Origin: Alitta virens
Lineage: Eukaryota > Annelida > Polychaeta > Phyllodocida > Nereididae
DNA length: 64,000 bases
Assembly (NCBI GenBank): GCA_932294295.1
Contig: OW028574.1
Location: 26,544,145-26,608,144, forward strand
Direction of reading: 5' to 3'
This document shows, piece by piece, positions 1-12,900 of the stretch. Each line of letters begins with the position of its first letter. Positions within the stretch are counted from its first letter, which is position 1. The translations under genes were made by a program, and so were the position numbers. The notes beneath the pieces were generated by a model. The model made no database searches and was not told the origin of the DNA. It was given only the letters and a program-made list of their open reading frames with translations.

Positions 1-2272
1 TAATATTGTAAACTGTTAATGTTGTTAACTGTTAATGTTGTTAACTGTTAATGTTGTTAACTGTTAATGTTGTTAACTGTTAATGTTGCCAGCTTAATGT
101 TGTTGCCAGCTTAATGTTGTTGACAGCTCAATGTTGACAGCTTAATGTTGTTGACAGCTTAATGTTGTTGATAGCTTAATGTTGTTGATAGCTTAATGTT
201 GACAGCTTAATGTTGTTAACTGTTAATGTTGTTAACTGTTAATGTTGTTAACTGTTAATATTGTAAACTGTTAATGTTGTTAACTGTTAATGTTGTTAAC
301 TGTTAATGTTGTTAACTGTTAATGTTGTTAACTGTTAATGTTGCCAGCTTAATGTTGTTACCAGCTTAATGTTGTTGACAGCTTAATGTTGACATCCTAA
401 TGTTGTTGACGGTTAATTTTGACAACTTAATTTTCACAACTTAATGTTGACAGCTTAATGTTGACAGCTTAATGTTGTTGACAGCTTAATGTTGTTGATA
501 GCTTAATGTTGTTGATAGCTTAATGTTGACAGCTTAATGTTGACAGCTTAATGTTGACAGCTTAATGTTGTTGACAGCTTAATGTTGACAGCTTAATGTT
601 GACAGCTTAATGTTGACAGCTTAATGTTGACAGCTTATTGTTGACAGCTTAATGTTGACAGCTTAATGTTGACAGCTTAATGTTGACAGCCTAATGTTGA
701 CAGCCTAAGGTTGACAGCTTAATGTTGACAGCTTAATGTTGACAGCTTAATGTTGACAACTTATTGTTGACAGCTTAATGTTGACAGCTTAATGTTGACA
801 GCCTAATGTTGACAGGCTAATGTTGACAGCTTAATGTTGACAGCTTAATGTTGACAGCTTATTGTTGACAGCTTATTGTTGACAGCTTAATGTTGACAGC
901 TTAGTGTTGACAGCCTAATGTTGACAGCCTAATGTTGACAGCTTAATGTTGACAGCTTAATGTTGACAGCTTAATGTTGACAGCTTAATGTTGACAGCTT
1001 AATGTTGACAGCCTATTGTTGACAGCTTAATGTTGTTGAAAGCTTAATGTTGACAGCTTAATGTTGACAGCTAAATGTTGACAGCTTAATGTTGTTAACT
1101 GTTAATGTTGTTAACTGTTAATGTTGTTAACTGTTAATGTTGTTAACTGTTAATGTTGTAAACTGTTAATGTTGTTAACTGTTAATGTTGTTAACTGTTA
1201 ATGTTGTTAACTGTTAATGTTGCCAGCTTAATGTTGTTGCCAGCTTAATGTTGTTGACAGCTTAATGTTGACAGCGTAATGTTGTTGACGGTTAATTTTG
1301 ACAACTTAATTTTCACAACTTAATGTTGACAGCTCAATGTTGACAGCTTAATGTTGTTGACAGCTTAATGTTGTTGATAGCTTAATATTGTTGACAGCTT
1401 AATGTTGACAGCTTAATGTTGACAGCTTAATGTTGTTGACAGCTTAATGTTGTTGACAGCTTAATGTTGACAGCTTAATGTTGACAGCTTAATGTTGACA
1501 GCTTAATGTTGACAGCTTAATGTTGACAGCCTAATGTTGACAGCCTAAAGTTGACAGCTTAATGTTGACAGCTTAATGTTGACAGCTTAATGTTGACAAC
1601 TTATTGTTGACAGCTTAATGTTGACAGCTTATTGTTGACAGCTTAATGTTGACAGCTTAATGTTGACAGCTTAATGTTGACAGCCTAATGTTGACAGCCT
1701 AAAGTTGACAGCTTAATGTTGACAGCTTAATGTTGACAGCTTAATGTTGACAACTTATTGTTGACAGCTTAATGTTGACAGCTTAATGTTGACAGCCTAA
1801 TGTTGACAGGCTAATGTTGACAGCTTAATGTTGACAGCTTAATGTTGACAGCTTAATGTTGACAGCTTAATGTTGTTAACTGTTAATGTTGTTAACTGTT
1901 AATGTTGTAAACTGTTAATGTTGCCAGCTTATTGTTGTTGACAGCTAAATGTTGTTGATAGCTTAATGTTGACAGCCTAATGTTGACAGGCTAATGTTGA
2001 CAGCTTAATGTTGACAGCTTAATGTTGACAGCTTAATGTTGACAGCTTAATGTTGACAGCTTAATGTTGACAGCTTAATGTTGACAGCTTAATGTTGACA
2101 GCTTAATGTTGTTAACTGTTAATGTTGACAGCTTAATGTTGACAGCTTAATGTTGACAGCTTAATGTTGACAGCTTAATGTTGACAGCTTAATGTTGACA
2201 GCTTAATGTTGACAACTTATTGTTGACAGCTTATTGTTGACAGCTTAATATTGACAGCTTAATGTTGACAGC
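1..2272. repeat. X-A-B-P block, first copy of the 2,353-bp tandem
   Basis: Cassettes: X 1-206 (run truncated by the window edge, 5 units left), A 207-1085 (8-unit run 207-334), B 1086-1866 (8-unit run 1086-1213), P 1867-2102 (3-unit run, then GCCAGCTTATTG), and a lone 16-mer at 2103-2118 followed by 14-mers. Position 1 aligns with 2354, and the same offset holds at GCCAGC (88/2441), ACCAGC (361/2714), GACATCC (391/2744), GACGG (1287/3640) and GACAGG (1985/4338). Confidence 0.93.
391..440 (+). repeat. A-cassette signature (20 copies)
   Basis: The signature is GACATCCTAATG, then GTTGTTGACGG 11 bp after the GACATC, then two AT-rich 14-mers with TTTTGACAAC and TTTTCACAAC. It starts 57 bp after the end of the preceding 16-mer run and follows an ACCAGC 17-mer. 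Copies start at 391, 2744, 11638, 13915, 15341, 16856, 18701, 20437, 27530, 29967, 32718, 34194, 37481, 39775, 40468, 46065, 47653, 49356, 57626 and 59139. The 47653 copy has TTTTGACAAC twice; the 39775 copy ends in CACAGC, not CACAAC. Confidence 0.94.
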
Positions 2273-4441
2273 TTAATGTTGTTAACTGTTAATGTTGTTA
2301 ACTGTTAATGTTGTTAACTGTTAATGTTGTTAACTGTTAATGTTGTTAACTGTTAATATTGTAAACTGTTAATGTTGTTAACTGTTAATGTTGTTAACTG
2401 TTAATGTTGTTAACTGTTAATGTTGTTAACTGTTAATGTTGCCAGCTTAATGTTGTTGCCAGCTTAATGTTGTTGACAGCTCAATGTTGACAGCTTAATG
2501 TTGTTGACAGCTTAATGTTGTTGATAGCTTAATGTTGTTGATAGCTTAATGTTGACAGCTTAATGTTGTTAACTGTTAATGTTGTTAACTGTTAATGTTG
2601 TTAACTGTTAATATTGTAAACTGTTAATGTTGTTAACTGTTAATGTTGTTAACTGTTAATGTTGTTAACTGTTAATGTTGTTAGCTGTTAATGTTGCCAG
2701 CTTAATGTTGTTACCAGCTTAATGTTGTTGACAGCTTAATGTTGACATCCTAATGTTGTTGACGGTTAATTTTGACTACTTAATTTTCACAACTTAATGT
2801 TGACAGCTTAATGTTGACAGCTTAATGTTGTTGACAGCTTAATGTTGTTGATAGCTTAATGTTGTTGATAGCTTAATGTTGACAGCTTAATGTTGACAGC
2901 TTAATGTTGACAGCTTAATGTTGTTGACAGCTTAATGTTGACAGCTTAATGTTGACAGCTTAATGTTGACAGCTTAATGTTGACAGCTTATTGTTCACAG
3001 CTTAATGTTGACAGCTTAATGTTGACAGCTTAATGTTGACAGCCTAATGTTGACAGCCTAAGGTTGACAGCTTAATGTTGACAGCTTAATGTTGACAGCT
3101 TAATGTTGACAACTTATTGTTGACAGCTTAATGTTGACAGCTTAATGTTGACAGCCAAATGTTGACAGGCTAATGTTGACAGCTTAATGTTGACAGCTTA
3201 ATGTTGACAGCTTATTGTTGACAGCTTATTGTTGACAGCTTAATGTTGACAGCTTAGTGTTGACAGCCTAATGTTGACAGCCTAATGTTGACAGCTTAAT
3301 GTTGACAGCTTAATGTTGACAGCTTAATGTTGACAGCTTAATGTTGACAGCTTAATGTTGACAGCCTATTGTTGACAGCTTAATGTTGTTGAAAGCTTAA
3401 TGTTGACAGCTTAATGTTGACAGCTAAATGTTGACAGCTTAATGTTGTTAACTGTTAATGTTGTTAACTGTTAATGTTGTTAACTGTTAATGTTGTTAAC
3501 TGTTAATGTTGTAAACTGTTAATGTTGTTAACTGTTAATGTTGTTAACTGTTAATGTTGTTAACTGTTAATGTTGCCAGCTTAATGTTGTTGCCAGCTTA
3601 ATGTTGTTGACAGCTTAATGTTGACAGCCTAATGTTGTTGACGGTTAATTTTGACAACTTAATTTTCACAACTTAATGTTGACAGCTCAATGTTGACAGC
3701 TTAATGTTGTTGACAGCTTAATGTTGTTGATAGCTTAATGTTGTTGACAGCTTAATGTTGACAGCTTAATGTTGACAGCTTAATGTTGTTGACAGCTTAA
3801 TGTTGTTGACAGCTTAATGTTGACAGCTTAATGTTGACAGCTTAATGTTGACAGCTTAATGTTGACAGCTTAATGTTGACAGCCTAATGTTGACAGCCTA
3901 AAGTTGACAGCTTAATGTTGACAGCTTAATGTTGACAGCTTAATGTTGACAACTTATTGTTGACAGCTTAATGTTGACAGCTTATTGTTGACAGCTTAAT
4001 GTTGACAGCTTAATGTTGACAGCTTAATGTTGACAGCCTAATGTTGACAGCCTAAAGTTGACAGCTTAATGTTGACAGCTTAATGTTGACAGCTTAATGT
4101 TGACAACTTATTGTTGACAGCTTAATGTTGACAGCTTAATGTTGACAGCCTAATGTTGACAGGCTAATGTTGACAGCTTAATGTTGACAGCTTAATGTTG
4201 ACAGCTTAATGTTGACAGCTTAATGTTGTTAACTGTTAATGTTGTTAACTGTTAATGTTGTAAACTGTTAATGTTGCCAGCTTATTGTTGTTGACAGCTT
4301 AATGTTGTTGATAGCTTAATGTTGACAGCCTAATGTTGACAGGCTAATGTTGACAGCTTAATGTTGACAGCTTAATGTTGACAGCTTAATGTTGACAGCT
4401 TAATGTTGACAGCTTAATGTTGACAGCTTAATGTTGACAGC
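2273..4441. repeat. X-A-B-P block, second copy of the 2,353-bp tandem
   Basis: X 2273-2559 (10-unit run, unit 6 is TTAATATTGTAAACTG), A 2560-3438 (8 units, the last TTAGCTG), B 3439-4219 (8 units), P 4220-4441 (3 units). It keeps the 2,353-bp offset until about 4.44 kb. Then it has one 14-mer fewer, and enters a three-unit 16-mer run where copy one has a single 16-mer. The right breakpoint of the duplication is therefore near 2.10/4.44 kb. Confidence 0.93.
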
Positions 4442-5152
4442 TTAATGTTGTTAACTGTTAATGTTGTTAACTGTTAATGTTGTAAACTGTTAATGTTGCC
4501 AGCTTATTGTTGTTGACAGCTTAATGTTGTTGATAGCTTAATGTTGACAGCTTAATGCTGTTGACAGCCTAATTTTGTTGACAGCTTAATGTTGACAGCT
4601 TAATGTTGACAGCTTAATGTTGACAGCTTAATGTTGACAGCTTAATGTTGACAGCTTAATGTTGACAGCTTAATGTTGACAGCTTAATGTTGACAGCTTA
4701 ATGTTGACAGCTTAATGGTGACAGCTTAATGGTGACAGCTTAATGTTGTTGATAGCTTAATGTTGTTGATAGCTTAATGTTGACAGCATAATGTTGTTGA
4801 CAGCTTAATGTTGTTGATAGCTTAATGTTGTTGATAGCTTAATGTTGACAGCTTAATGTTGACAGCTTAATGTTGTTGACAGCTTAATGTTGACAGCTTA
4901 ATGTTGACAGCTTAATGTTGACAGCTTATTGTTGACAGCGTATTGTTGACAGCTTAATGTTGACAGCTTAGTGTTGACAGCCTAATGTTGACAGCCTAAT
5001 GTTGACAGCTTAATGTTGACAGCTTAATGTTGACAGCTTAATGTTGACAGCTTAATGCTGACAGCTTAATGTTGACAGCCTATTGTTGACAGCTTAATGT
5101 TGTTGAGAGCTTAATGTTGACAGCTTAATGTTGACAGCTTAATGTTGACAGC
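4442..5152. repeat. P cassette followed by G cassette
   Basis: A 3-unit 16-mer run (4442-4489), GCCAGCTTATTG, then GACAGCCTAATTTTG and 14-mers. The G section starts at the GGTGACAGC units (first GGTG at 4717). It contains two GATAGC 17-mers, a GCATAATG unit, GCGTATTG (CpG near 4939), GCTGACAGC and a GAGAGC 17-mer at 5105. G cassettes of this flavour recur near 6.47, 22.2, 36.0, 51.1 and 60.9 kb. Confidence 0.9.
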
Positions 5153-6923
5153 TTAATGTTGTTAACTGTTAATGTTGTTAACTGTTAATGTTGTTAACTG
5201 TTAATGTTGTTAACTGTTAATGTTGTTAACTGTTAATGTTGTTAACTGTTAATGTTGTAAACTGTTAATGTTGTAAACTGTTAATGTTGTTAACTGTTAA
5301 TGTTGTTAACTGTTAATGTTGTTAACTGTTAATGTTGTTAACTGTTAATGTTGTTAACTGTTAATGTTGTTAACTGTTAATGTTGTAAACTGTTAATGTT
5401 GTAAACTGTTAATGTTGTTAACTGTTAATGTTGTTAACTGTTAATGTTGCCAGCTTAATGTTGTTGCCAGCTTAATGTTGTTGACAGCTTAATGTTTACA
5501 GCCTAATGTTGTTGACGGTTAATTTTGACAACTTAATTTTGACAACTTAATGTTGACAGCTCAATGTTGACAGCTTAATGTTGTTGACAGCTTAATGTTG
5601 TTGATAGCTTAATGTTGTTGATAGCTTAATGTTGACAGCTTAATGTTGACAGCTTAATGTTGTTGACAGCTTAATGTTGACAGCATAATGTTGACAGCTT
5701 AATGTTGACAGCTTAATGTTGACAGCTTAATGTTGACAGCTTATTGTTGACAGCTTATTGTTGACAGCTTAATGTTGACAGCTTAATGTTGACAGCTTAA
5801 TGTTGTTAACTGTTAATGTTGTTAACTGTTAATGTTGTTAACTGTTAATGTTGTTAACTGTTAATGTTGTTAACTGTTAATGTTGTTAACTGTTAATGTT
5901 GCTAACTGTTAATGTTGTAAACTGTTAATGTTGTTAACTGTTAATGTTGTTAACTGTTAATGTTGTTAACTGTTAATGTTGCAAGCTTAATGTTGTTGCC
6001 AGCTTAATGTTGTTGACAGCTTAATGTTGACAGCCTAATGTTGTTGACGGTTAATTTTGACAACTTAATTTTCACAACTTAATGTTGACAGCTCAATGTT
6101 GACAGCTTAATGTTGTTGACAGCTTAATGTTGTTGATAGCTTAATGTTGTTGATAGCTTAATGTTGACAGCTTAATGTTGACAGCTTAATGTTGTTGACA
6201 GCTTAATGTTGACAGCTTAATGTTGACAGCTTAATGTTGACAGCTTAATGTTGACAGCTTAATGTTGACAGCTTAATGTTGACAGCTTATTGTTGACAGC
6301 TTATTGTTGACAGCTTAATGTTGACAGCTTAATGTTGACAGCTTAATGTTGACAGCCTAATGTTGACAGCCTAAAGTTGCCAGCTTAATGTTGACAGGCT
6401 AATGTTGACAGCTTAATGTTGACAGCTTAATGTTGACAGCTTAATGTTGACAGCTTAATGTTGACAGCTTAATGGTGACAGCTTAATGGTGACAGCTTAA
6501 TGGTGACAGCTTAATGTTGTTGTTAGCTTAATGTTGTTGATAGCTTAATGTTGACAGCATAATGTTGTTGACAGCTTAATGTTGTTGATAGCTTAATGTT
6601 GTTGATAGCTTAATGTTGACAGCTTAATGTTGACAGCTTAATGTTGTTGACAGCTTAATGTTGACAGCTTAATGTTGACAGCTTAATGTTGACAGCTTAT
6701 TGTTGACAGCGTATTGTTGACAGCTTAATGTTGACAGCTTAGTGTTGACAGCCTAATGTTGACAGCCTAATGTTGACAGCTTAATGTTGACAGCTTAATG
6801 TTGACAGCTTAATGTTGACAGCTTAATGCTGACAGCTTAATGTTGACAGCCTATTGTTGACAGCTTAATGTTGTTGAGAGCTTAATGTTGACAGCTTAGT
6901 GTTGACAGCTTAATGTTGACAGC
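5153..6923. repeat. 18-unit run, B cassettes and G section (about 1.77-kb repeat)
   Basis: The 16-mer run 5153-5440 has 18 units with GTAAACTG at units 7-8 and again at 15-16, an internal duplication of 8 units. B signature at 5514 is preceded by GTTTACAGCC. A second run 5797-5972 (11 units) includes a GCTAACTG unit and is followed by B at 6046, after an unusual GCAAGCTT unit near 5981 that makes a HindIII site. Three GGTGACAGC units begin at 6474 and GAGAGC is at 6876. Landmarks recur about 1,755-1,771 bp further on. Confidence 0.91.
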
Positions 6924-8281
6924 TTAATGTTGTTAACTGTTAATGTTGTTAACTGTTAATGTTGTTAACTGTTAATGTTGTTAACTGTTAATGTTGTTAA
7001 CTGTTAATGTTGTTAACTGTTAATGTTGTAAACTGTAAATGTTGTAAACTGTTAATGTTGTTAACTGTTAATGTTGTTAACTGTTAATGTTGTTAACTGT
7101 TAATGTTGTTAACTGTTAATGTTGTTAACTGTTAATGTTGTAAACTGTTAATGTTGTTAACTGTTAATGTTGTTAACTGTTAATGTTGTTAACTGTTAAT
7201 GTTGCCAGCTTAATGTTGTTGCCAGCTTAATGTTGTTGACAGCTTAATGTTGACAGCCTAATGTTGTTGACGGTTAATTTTGACAACTTAATTTTCACAA
7301 CTTAATGTTGACAGCTCAATGTTGACAGCTTAATGTTGTTGACAGCTTAATGTTGTTGATAGCTTAATGTTGTTGATAGCTTAATGTTGACAGCTTAATG
7401 TTGACAGCTTAATGTTGTTGACAGCTTAATGTTGACAGCATAATGTTGACAGCTTAATGTTGACAGCTTAATGTTGACAGCTTAATGTTGACAGCTTATT
7501 GTTGACAGCTTATTGTTGACAGCTTAATGTTGACAGCTTAATGTTGACAGCTTAATGTTGTTAACTGTTAATGTTGTTAACTGTTAATGTTGTTAACTGT
7601 TAATGTTGTTAACTGTTAATGTTGTTAACTGTTAATGTTGTTAACTGTTAATGTTGCTAACTGTTAATGTTGTTAACTGTTAATGTTGTTAACTGTTAAT
7701 GTTGTTAACTGTTAATGTTGTTAACTGTTAATGTTGTTAACTGTTAATGTTGCCAGCTTAATGTTGTTGCCAGCTTAATGTTGTTGACAGCTTAATGTTG
7801 ACAGCCTAATGTTGTTGACGGTTAATTTTGACAACTTAATTTTCACAACTTAATGTTGACAGCTCAATGTTGACAGCTTAATGTTGTTGACAGCTTAATG
7901 TTGTTGATAGCTTAATGTTGTTGATAGCTTAATGTTGACAGCTTAATGTTGACAGCTTAATGTTGTTGACAGCTTAATGTTGACAGCTTAATGTTGACAG
8001 CTTAATGTTGACAGCTTAATGTTGACAGCTTAATGTTGACAGCTTAATGTTGACAGCTTAATGTTGACAGCTTATTGTTGACAGCTTATTGTTGACAGCT
8101 TAATGTTGACAGCTTAATGTTGACAGCCTAATGTTGACAGCCTAAAGTTGACAGCTTAATGTTGACAGGCTAATGTTGACAGCTTAATGTTGACAGCTTA
8201 ATGTTGACAGCTTAATGTTGACAGCTTAATGTTGACAGCTTAATGTTGACAGCTTAATGTTGACAGCTTAATGTTGACAGC
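6924..8281. repeat. Second copy of the about 1.77-kb repeat
   Basis: Run 6924-7195 has 17 units (one fewer than its partner at 5153), B at 7269; run 7552-7743 has 12 units (one more than its partner), B at 7817. The one-unit changes explain why the offset alternates between 1,755 and 1,771 bp. After about 8.16 kb this copy goes through CTAAAG and GGCTAATG units into a P cassette instead of the G section. Confidence 0.91.
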
Positions 8282-10007
8282 TTAATGTTGTTAACTGTTA
8301 ATGTTGTTAACTGTTAATGTTGTAAACTGTTAATGTTGCCAGCTTATTGTTGTTGACAGCTTAATGTTGTTGATAGCTTAATGTTGACAGCTTAATGTTG
8401 ACAGCTTAATGTTGTTGACAGCCTAATTTTGTTGACAGCTTAATGTTGACAGCTTAATGTTGACAGCTTAATGTTGACAGCTTAATGTTGACAGCTTAAT
8501 GTTGACAGCTTAATGTTGACAGCTTAATGTTGACAGCTTAATGTTGACAGCTTAATGTTGACAGCTTAATGTTGACAGCTTAATGTTGTTAACTGTTAAT
8601 GTTGTAAACTGCTAATGTTGCCAGCTTATTGTTGTTGACAGCTTAATGTTGTTGATAGCTTAATGTTGACAGCTTAATGTTGTTGACAGCTTAATTTTGT
8701 TGACAGCTTAATGTTGACAGCTTAATGTTGACAGCTTAATGTTGACAGCTTAATGTTGACAGCTTAATGTTGACAGCTTAATGTTGACAGCCTAATGTTG
8801 ACAGCTAAATGTTGACAGCTAAATGTTGACAGCTTAATGTTGACAGCTTAATGTTGACAGCTTAATGTTGACAGCTTTATGTTGACAGCTTAATGTTGAC
8901 AGCTTAATGTTGACAGCCTAAAGTTGACAGCCTAATGTTGACAGCTTAATGTTGTTGACGGTTAATTTTGACAGCTTAATGTTGTTGACAGCTTAATGTT
9001 GTTGCCAGCTTAATGTTGTTGACAGCTTAATGTTGACAGCCTAATATTGTTGACAGTTACTTTTGACAGCTTAATGTTGTTGACAGCTTAATGTTGTTGA
9101 CAGCTTAATGTTGACAGCTTAATGTTGACAGCTTAATGTTGACAGCTTAGTGTTGACAGCTTGATGTTGACAGCCTAAAGTTGACAGCCTAATGTTGACA
9201 GCTTAATGTTGTTGATGGTTAATTTTGACAGCTTAATGTTGTTGACAGCTTAATGTTGTTGCCAGCTTAATGTTGTTGACAGCTTAATGTTGACAGCCTA
9301 ATATTGTTGACAGTTAATTTTGACAGCTTAATGTTGTTGACAGCTTAATGTTGTTGACAGCTTAATGTTGTCGACAGCTTAATGTTGTTGACAGCTTAAT
9401 GTTGTTGACAGCTTAATGTTGACAGCTTAATGTTGACAGCTTAATGTTGACAGCTTAATGTTGACAGCTTAATGTTGACAGCTTAATGTTGACAGCTTAA
9501 TGTTGACAACTTAATGTTGACAGCTTAATGTTGACAGCTTAATGTTGACAGCTTAATGTTGACAGCTTAATGGTGACAGCTTAATGTTGTTGATAGCTTA
9601 ATGTTGTTGATAGCTTAATGTTGACAGCATAATGTTGTTGACAGCTTAATGTTGTTGATAGCTTAATGTTGTTGATAGCTTAATGTTGACAGCTTAATGT
9701 TGACAGCTTAATGTTGTTGACAGCTTAATGTTGACAGCTTAATGTTGACAGCTTAATGTTGACAGCTTAATGTTGACAGCTTAATGTTGACAGCTTATTG
9801 TTGACAGCTTAATGTTGACAGCTTAGTGTTGACAGCCTAATGTTGACAGCCTAATGTTGACAGCTTAATGTTGACAGCTTAATGTTGACAGCTTAATGTT
9901 GACAGCTTAATGCTGACAGCTTAATGTTGACAGCCTATTGTTGACAGCTTAATGTTGTTGAAAGCTTAATGTTGACAGCTTAATGTTGACAGCTTAATGT
10001 TGACAGC
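8282..10007. repeat. P cassettes with C pair
   Basis: P at 8282-8579 (3-unit run, then GACAGCCTAATTTTG) is followed by a 2-unit run at 8580-8611 whose second unit is GTAAACTGC. The tail has TAAATG and TTTATG variants, GACGG near 8950, and C signatures at 9040 and 9297. It also holds the window's only GTCGAC (9370-9375). A GGTGACAGC unit near 9570 opens a G-like end with GAAAGC in place of GAGAGC and no GCGTATTG. Confidence 0.9.
9040..9317 (+). repeat. C-cassette signature pair, 257-bp spacing (7 copies)
   Basis: Two CCTAATATTG signatures, the first followed by GTTACTTTTGACAGC and the second by GTTAATTTTGACAGC, lie 257 bp apart. First-signature positions are 9040, 23987, 42494, 52934, 54036, 62667 and 63634; second are 9297, 24244, 42751, 53191, 54293, 62924 and 63891. 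The spacing is 257 bp in all seven. Each pair encloses a GTTGACGG unit followed directly by TTAATTTTGACAGC; at 9214 that unit reads GATGG. Confidence 0.94.
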
Positions 10008-11150
10008 TTAATGTTGTTAACTGTTAATGTTGTTAACTGTTAATGTTGTTAACTGTTAATGTTGTTAACTGTTAATATTGTAAACTGTTAATGTTGTTAA
10101 CTGTTAATGTTGTTAACTGTTAATGCTGTTAACTGTTAATGCTGTTAACTGTTAATGTTGCCAGCTTAATGTTGTTGCCAGCTTAATGTTGTTGACAGCT
10201 TAATGTTGACAGCCTAATGTTGTTGACGGTTAATTTTGACAACTTAATTTTGACAACTTAATGTTGACAGCTCAATGTTGACAGCTTAATGTTGTTGACA
10301 GCTTAATGTTGTTGATAGCTTATTGTTGTTGATAGCTTAATGTTGACAGCTTAATGTTGACAGCTTATTGTTGACAGCTTAATGTTGACAGCTTATTGTT
10401 GACAGCTTAATGTTGACAGCTTAGTGTTGACAGCCTAATGTTGACAGCCTAATGTTGACAGCTTAATGTTGACAGCTTAATGTTGACAGCTTAATGTTGA
10501 CAGCTTAATGCTGACAGCTTAATGTTGACAGCCTATTGTTGACAGCTTAATGTTGTTGAAAGCTTAATGTTGACAGCTTAATGTTGACAGCTTAATGTTG
10601 ACAGCTTAATGTTGTTAACTGTTAATGTTGTTAACTGTTAATGTTGTTAACTGTTAATGTTGTTAACTGTTAATGTTGTAAACTGTTAATGTTGTTAACT
10701 GTTAATGTTGTTAACTGTTAATGCTGTTAACTGTTAATGCTGTTAACTGTTAATGTTGCCAGCTTAATGTTGTTGCCAGCTTAATGTTGTTGCCAGCTTA
10801 ATGTTGTTGACAGCTTAATGTTGACAGCCTAATGTTGTTGACGGTTAATTTTGACAACTTAATTTTCACAACTTAATGTTGACAGCTCAATGTTGACAGC
10901 TTAATGTTGTTGACAGCTTAATGTTGTTGATAGCTTAATGTTGTTGATAGCTTAATGTTGACAGCTTAATGTTGACAGCTTAATGTTGTTGACAGCTTAA
11001 TGTTGACAGCTTAATGTTGACAGCTTAATGTTGACAGCTTAATGTTGACAGCTTAATGTTGACAGCTTAATGTTGACAGCTTAATGTTGACAGCTTATTG
11101 TTGACAGCTTATTGTTGACAGCTTAATGTTGACAGCTTAATGTTGACAGC
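10008..11150. repeat. Two consecutive B cassettes with 9-unit runs
   Basis: Runs 10008-10151 and 10606-10749 each have 9 units with GTAAACTG as unit 5 and GCTGTT in units 8-9. B signatures are at 10225 and 10840. In the first cassette both AT-rich 14-mers read TTTTGACAAC and the tail ends with the G-like TTAGTG/GCTGACAGC/GAAAGC set. The second has one extra GCCAGC 17-mer (17 bp) before its signature. Confidence 0.91.
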
Positions 11151-12900
11151 TTAATGTTGTTAACTGTTAATGTTGTTAACTGTTAATGTTGTTAACTGTT
11201 AATGTTGTTAACTGTTAATGTTGTTAACTGTTAATATTGTAAACTGTTAATGTTGTTAACTGTTAATGTTGTTAACTGTTAATGTTGTTAACTGTTAATG
11301 TTGTTAACTGTTAATGTTGCCAGCTTAATGTTGTTGCCAGCTTAATGTTGTTGACAGCTCAATGTTGACAGCTTAATGTTGTTGACAGCTTAATGTTGTT
11401 GATAGCTTAATGTTGTTGATAGCTTAATGTTGACAGCTTAATGTTGTTAACTGTTAATGTTGTTAACTGTTAATGTTGTTAACTGTTAATATTGTAAACT
11501 GTTAATGTTGTTAACTGTTAATGTTGTTAACTGTTAATGTTGTTAACTGTTAATGTTGTTAACTGTTAATGTTGTTAACTGTTAATGTTGCCAGCTTAAT
11601 GTTGTTACCAGCTTAATGTTGTTGACAGCTTAATGTTGACATCCTAATGTTGTTGACGGTTAATTTTGACAACTTAATTTTCACAACTTAATGTTGACAG
11701 CTTAATGTTGACAGCTTAATGTTGTTGACAGCTTAATGTTGTTGATAGCTTAATGTTGTTGATAGCTTAATGTTGACAGCTTAATGTTGACAGCTTAATG
11801 TTGACAGCTTAATGTTGTTGACAGCTTAATGTTGACAGCTTAATGTTGACAGCTTAATGTTGACAGCTTATTGTTGACAGCTTAATGTTGACAGCTTAAT
11901 GTTGACAGCCTAATGTTGACAGCCTAAGGTTGACAGCTTAATGTTGACAGCTTAATGTTGACAGCTTAATGTTGACAACTTATTGTTGACAGCTTAATGT
12001 TGACAGCTTAATGTTGACAGCCTAATGTTGACAGGCTAATGTTGACAGCTTAATGTTGACAGCTTAATGTTGACAGCTTATTGTTGACAGCTTATTGTTG
12101 ACAGCTTAATGTTGACAGCTTAGTGTTGACAGCCTAATGTTGACAGCCTAATGTTGACAGCTTAATGTTGACAGCTTAATGTTGACAGCTTAATGTTGAC
12201 AGCTTAATGTTGACAGCCTATTGTTGACAGCTTAATGTTGTTGAAAGCTTAATGTTGACAGCTTAATGTTGTTAACTGTTAATGTTGTTAACTGTTAATG
12301 TTGTTAACTGTTAATGTTGTTAACTGTTAATGTTGTAAACTGTTAATGTTGTTAACTGTTAATGTTGTTAACTGTTAATGTTGTTAACTGTTGATGTTGT
12401 TAACTGTTAATGTTGTTAACTGTTAATGTTGTAAACTGTTAATGTTGTTAACTGTTAATGTTGTTAACTGTTAATGCTGTTAACTGTTAATGCTGTTAAC
12501 TGTTAATGTTGCCAGCTTAATGTTGTTGCCAGCTTAATGTTGTTGACAGCTTAATGTTGACAGCCTAATGTTGTTGACGGTTAATTTTGACAACTTAATT
12601 TTCACAACTTAATGTTGACAGCTCAATGTTGACAGCTTAATGTTGTTGACAGCTTAATGTTGTTGATAGCTTAATGTTGTTGATAGCTTAATGTTGACAG
12701 CTTAATGTTGACAGCTTAATGTTGTTGACAGCTTAATGTTGACAGCTTAATGTTGACAGCTTAATGTTGACAGCTTAATGTTGACAGCTTAATGTTGACA
12801 GCTTAATGTTGACAGCTTAATGTTGACAGCTTAATGTTGACAGCTTATTGCTGACAGCTTATTGTTGACAGCTTAATGTTGACAGCTTAATGTTGACAGC
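11151..12900. repeat. X-A-B higher-order unit
   Basis: X 11151-11437 (10-unit run, TTAATATTG variant in unit 6, 127-bp tail), A 11438-12262 (9-unit run, GACATCC at 11638, GAAAGC 17-mer near the end), B 12263-12900 (15-unit run with GCTGTT in the last two units, GACGG at 12576). The B tail has an unusual TTATTGCTGACAGC near 12845, shared with the next cassette near 13405. Confidence 0.92.
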
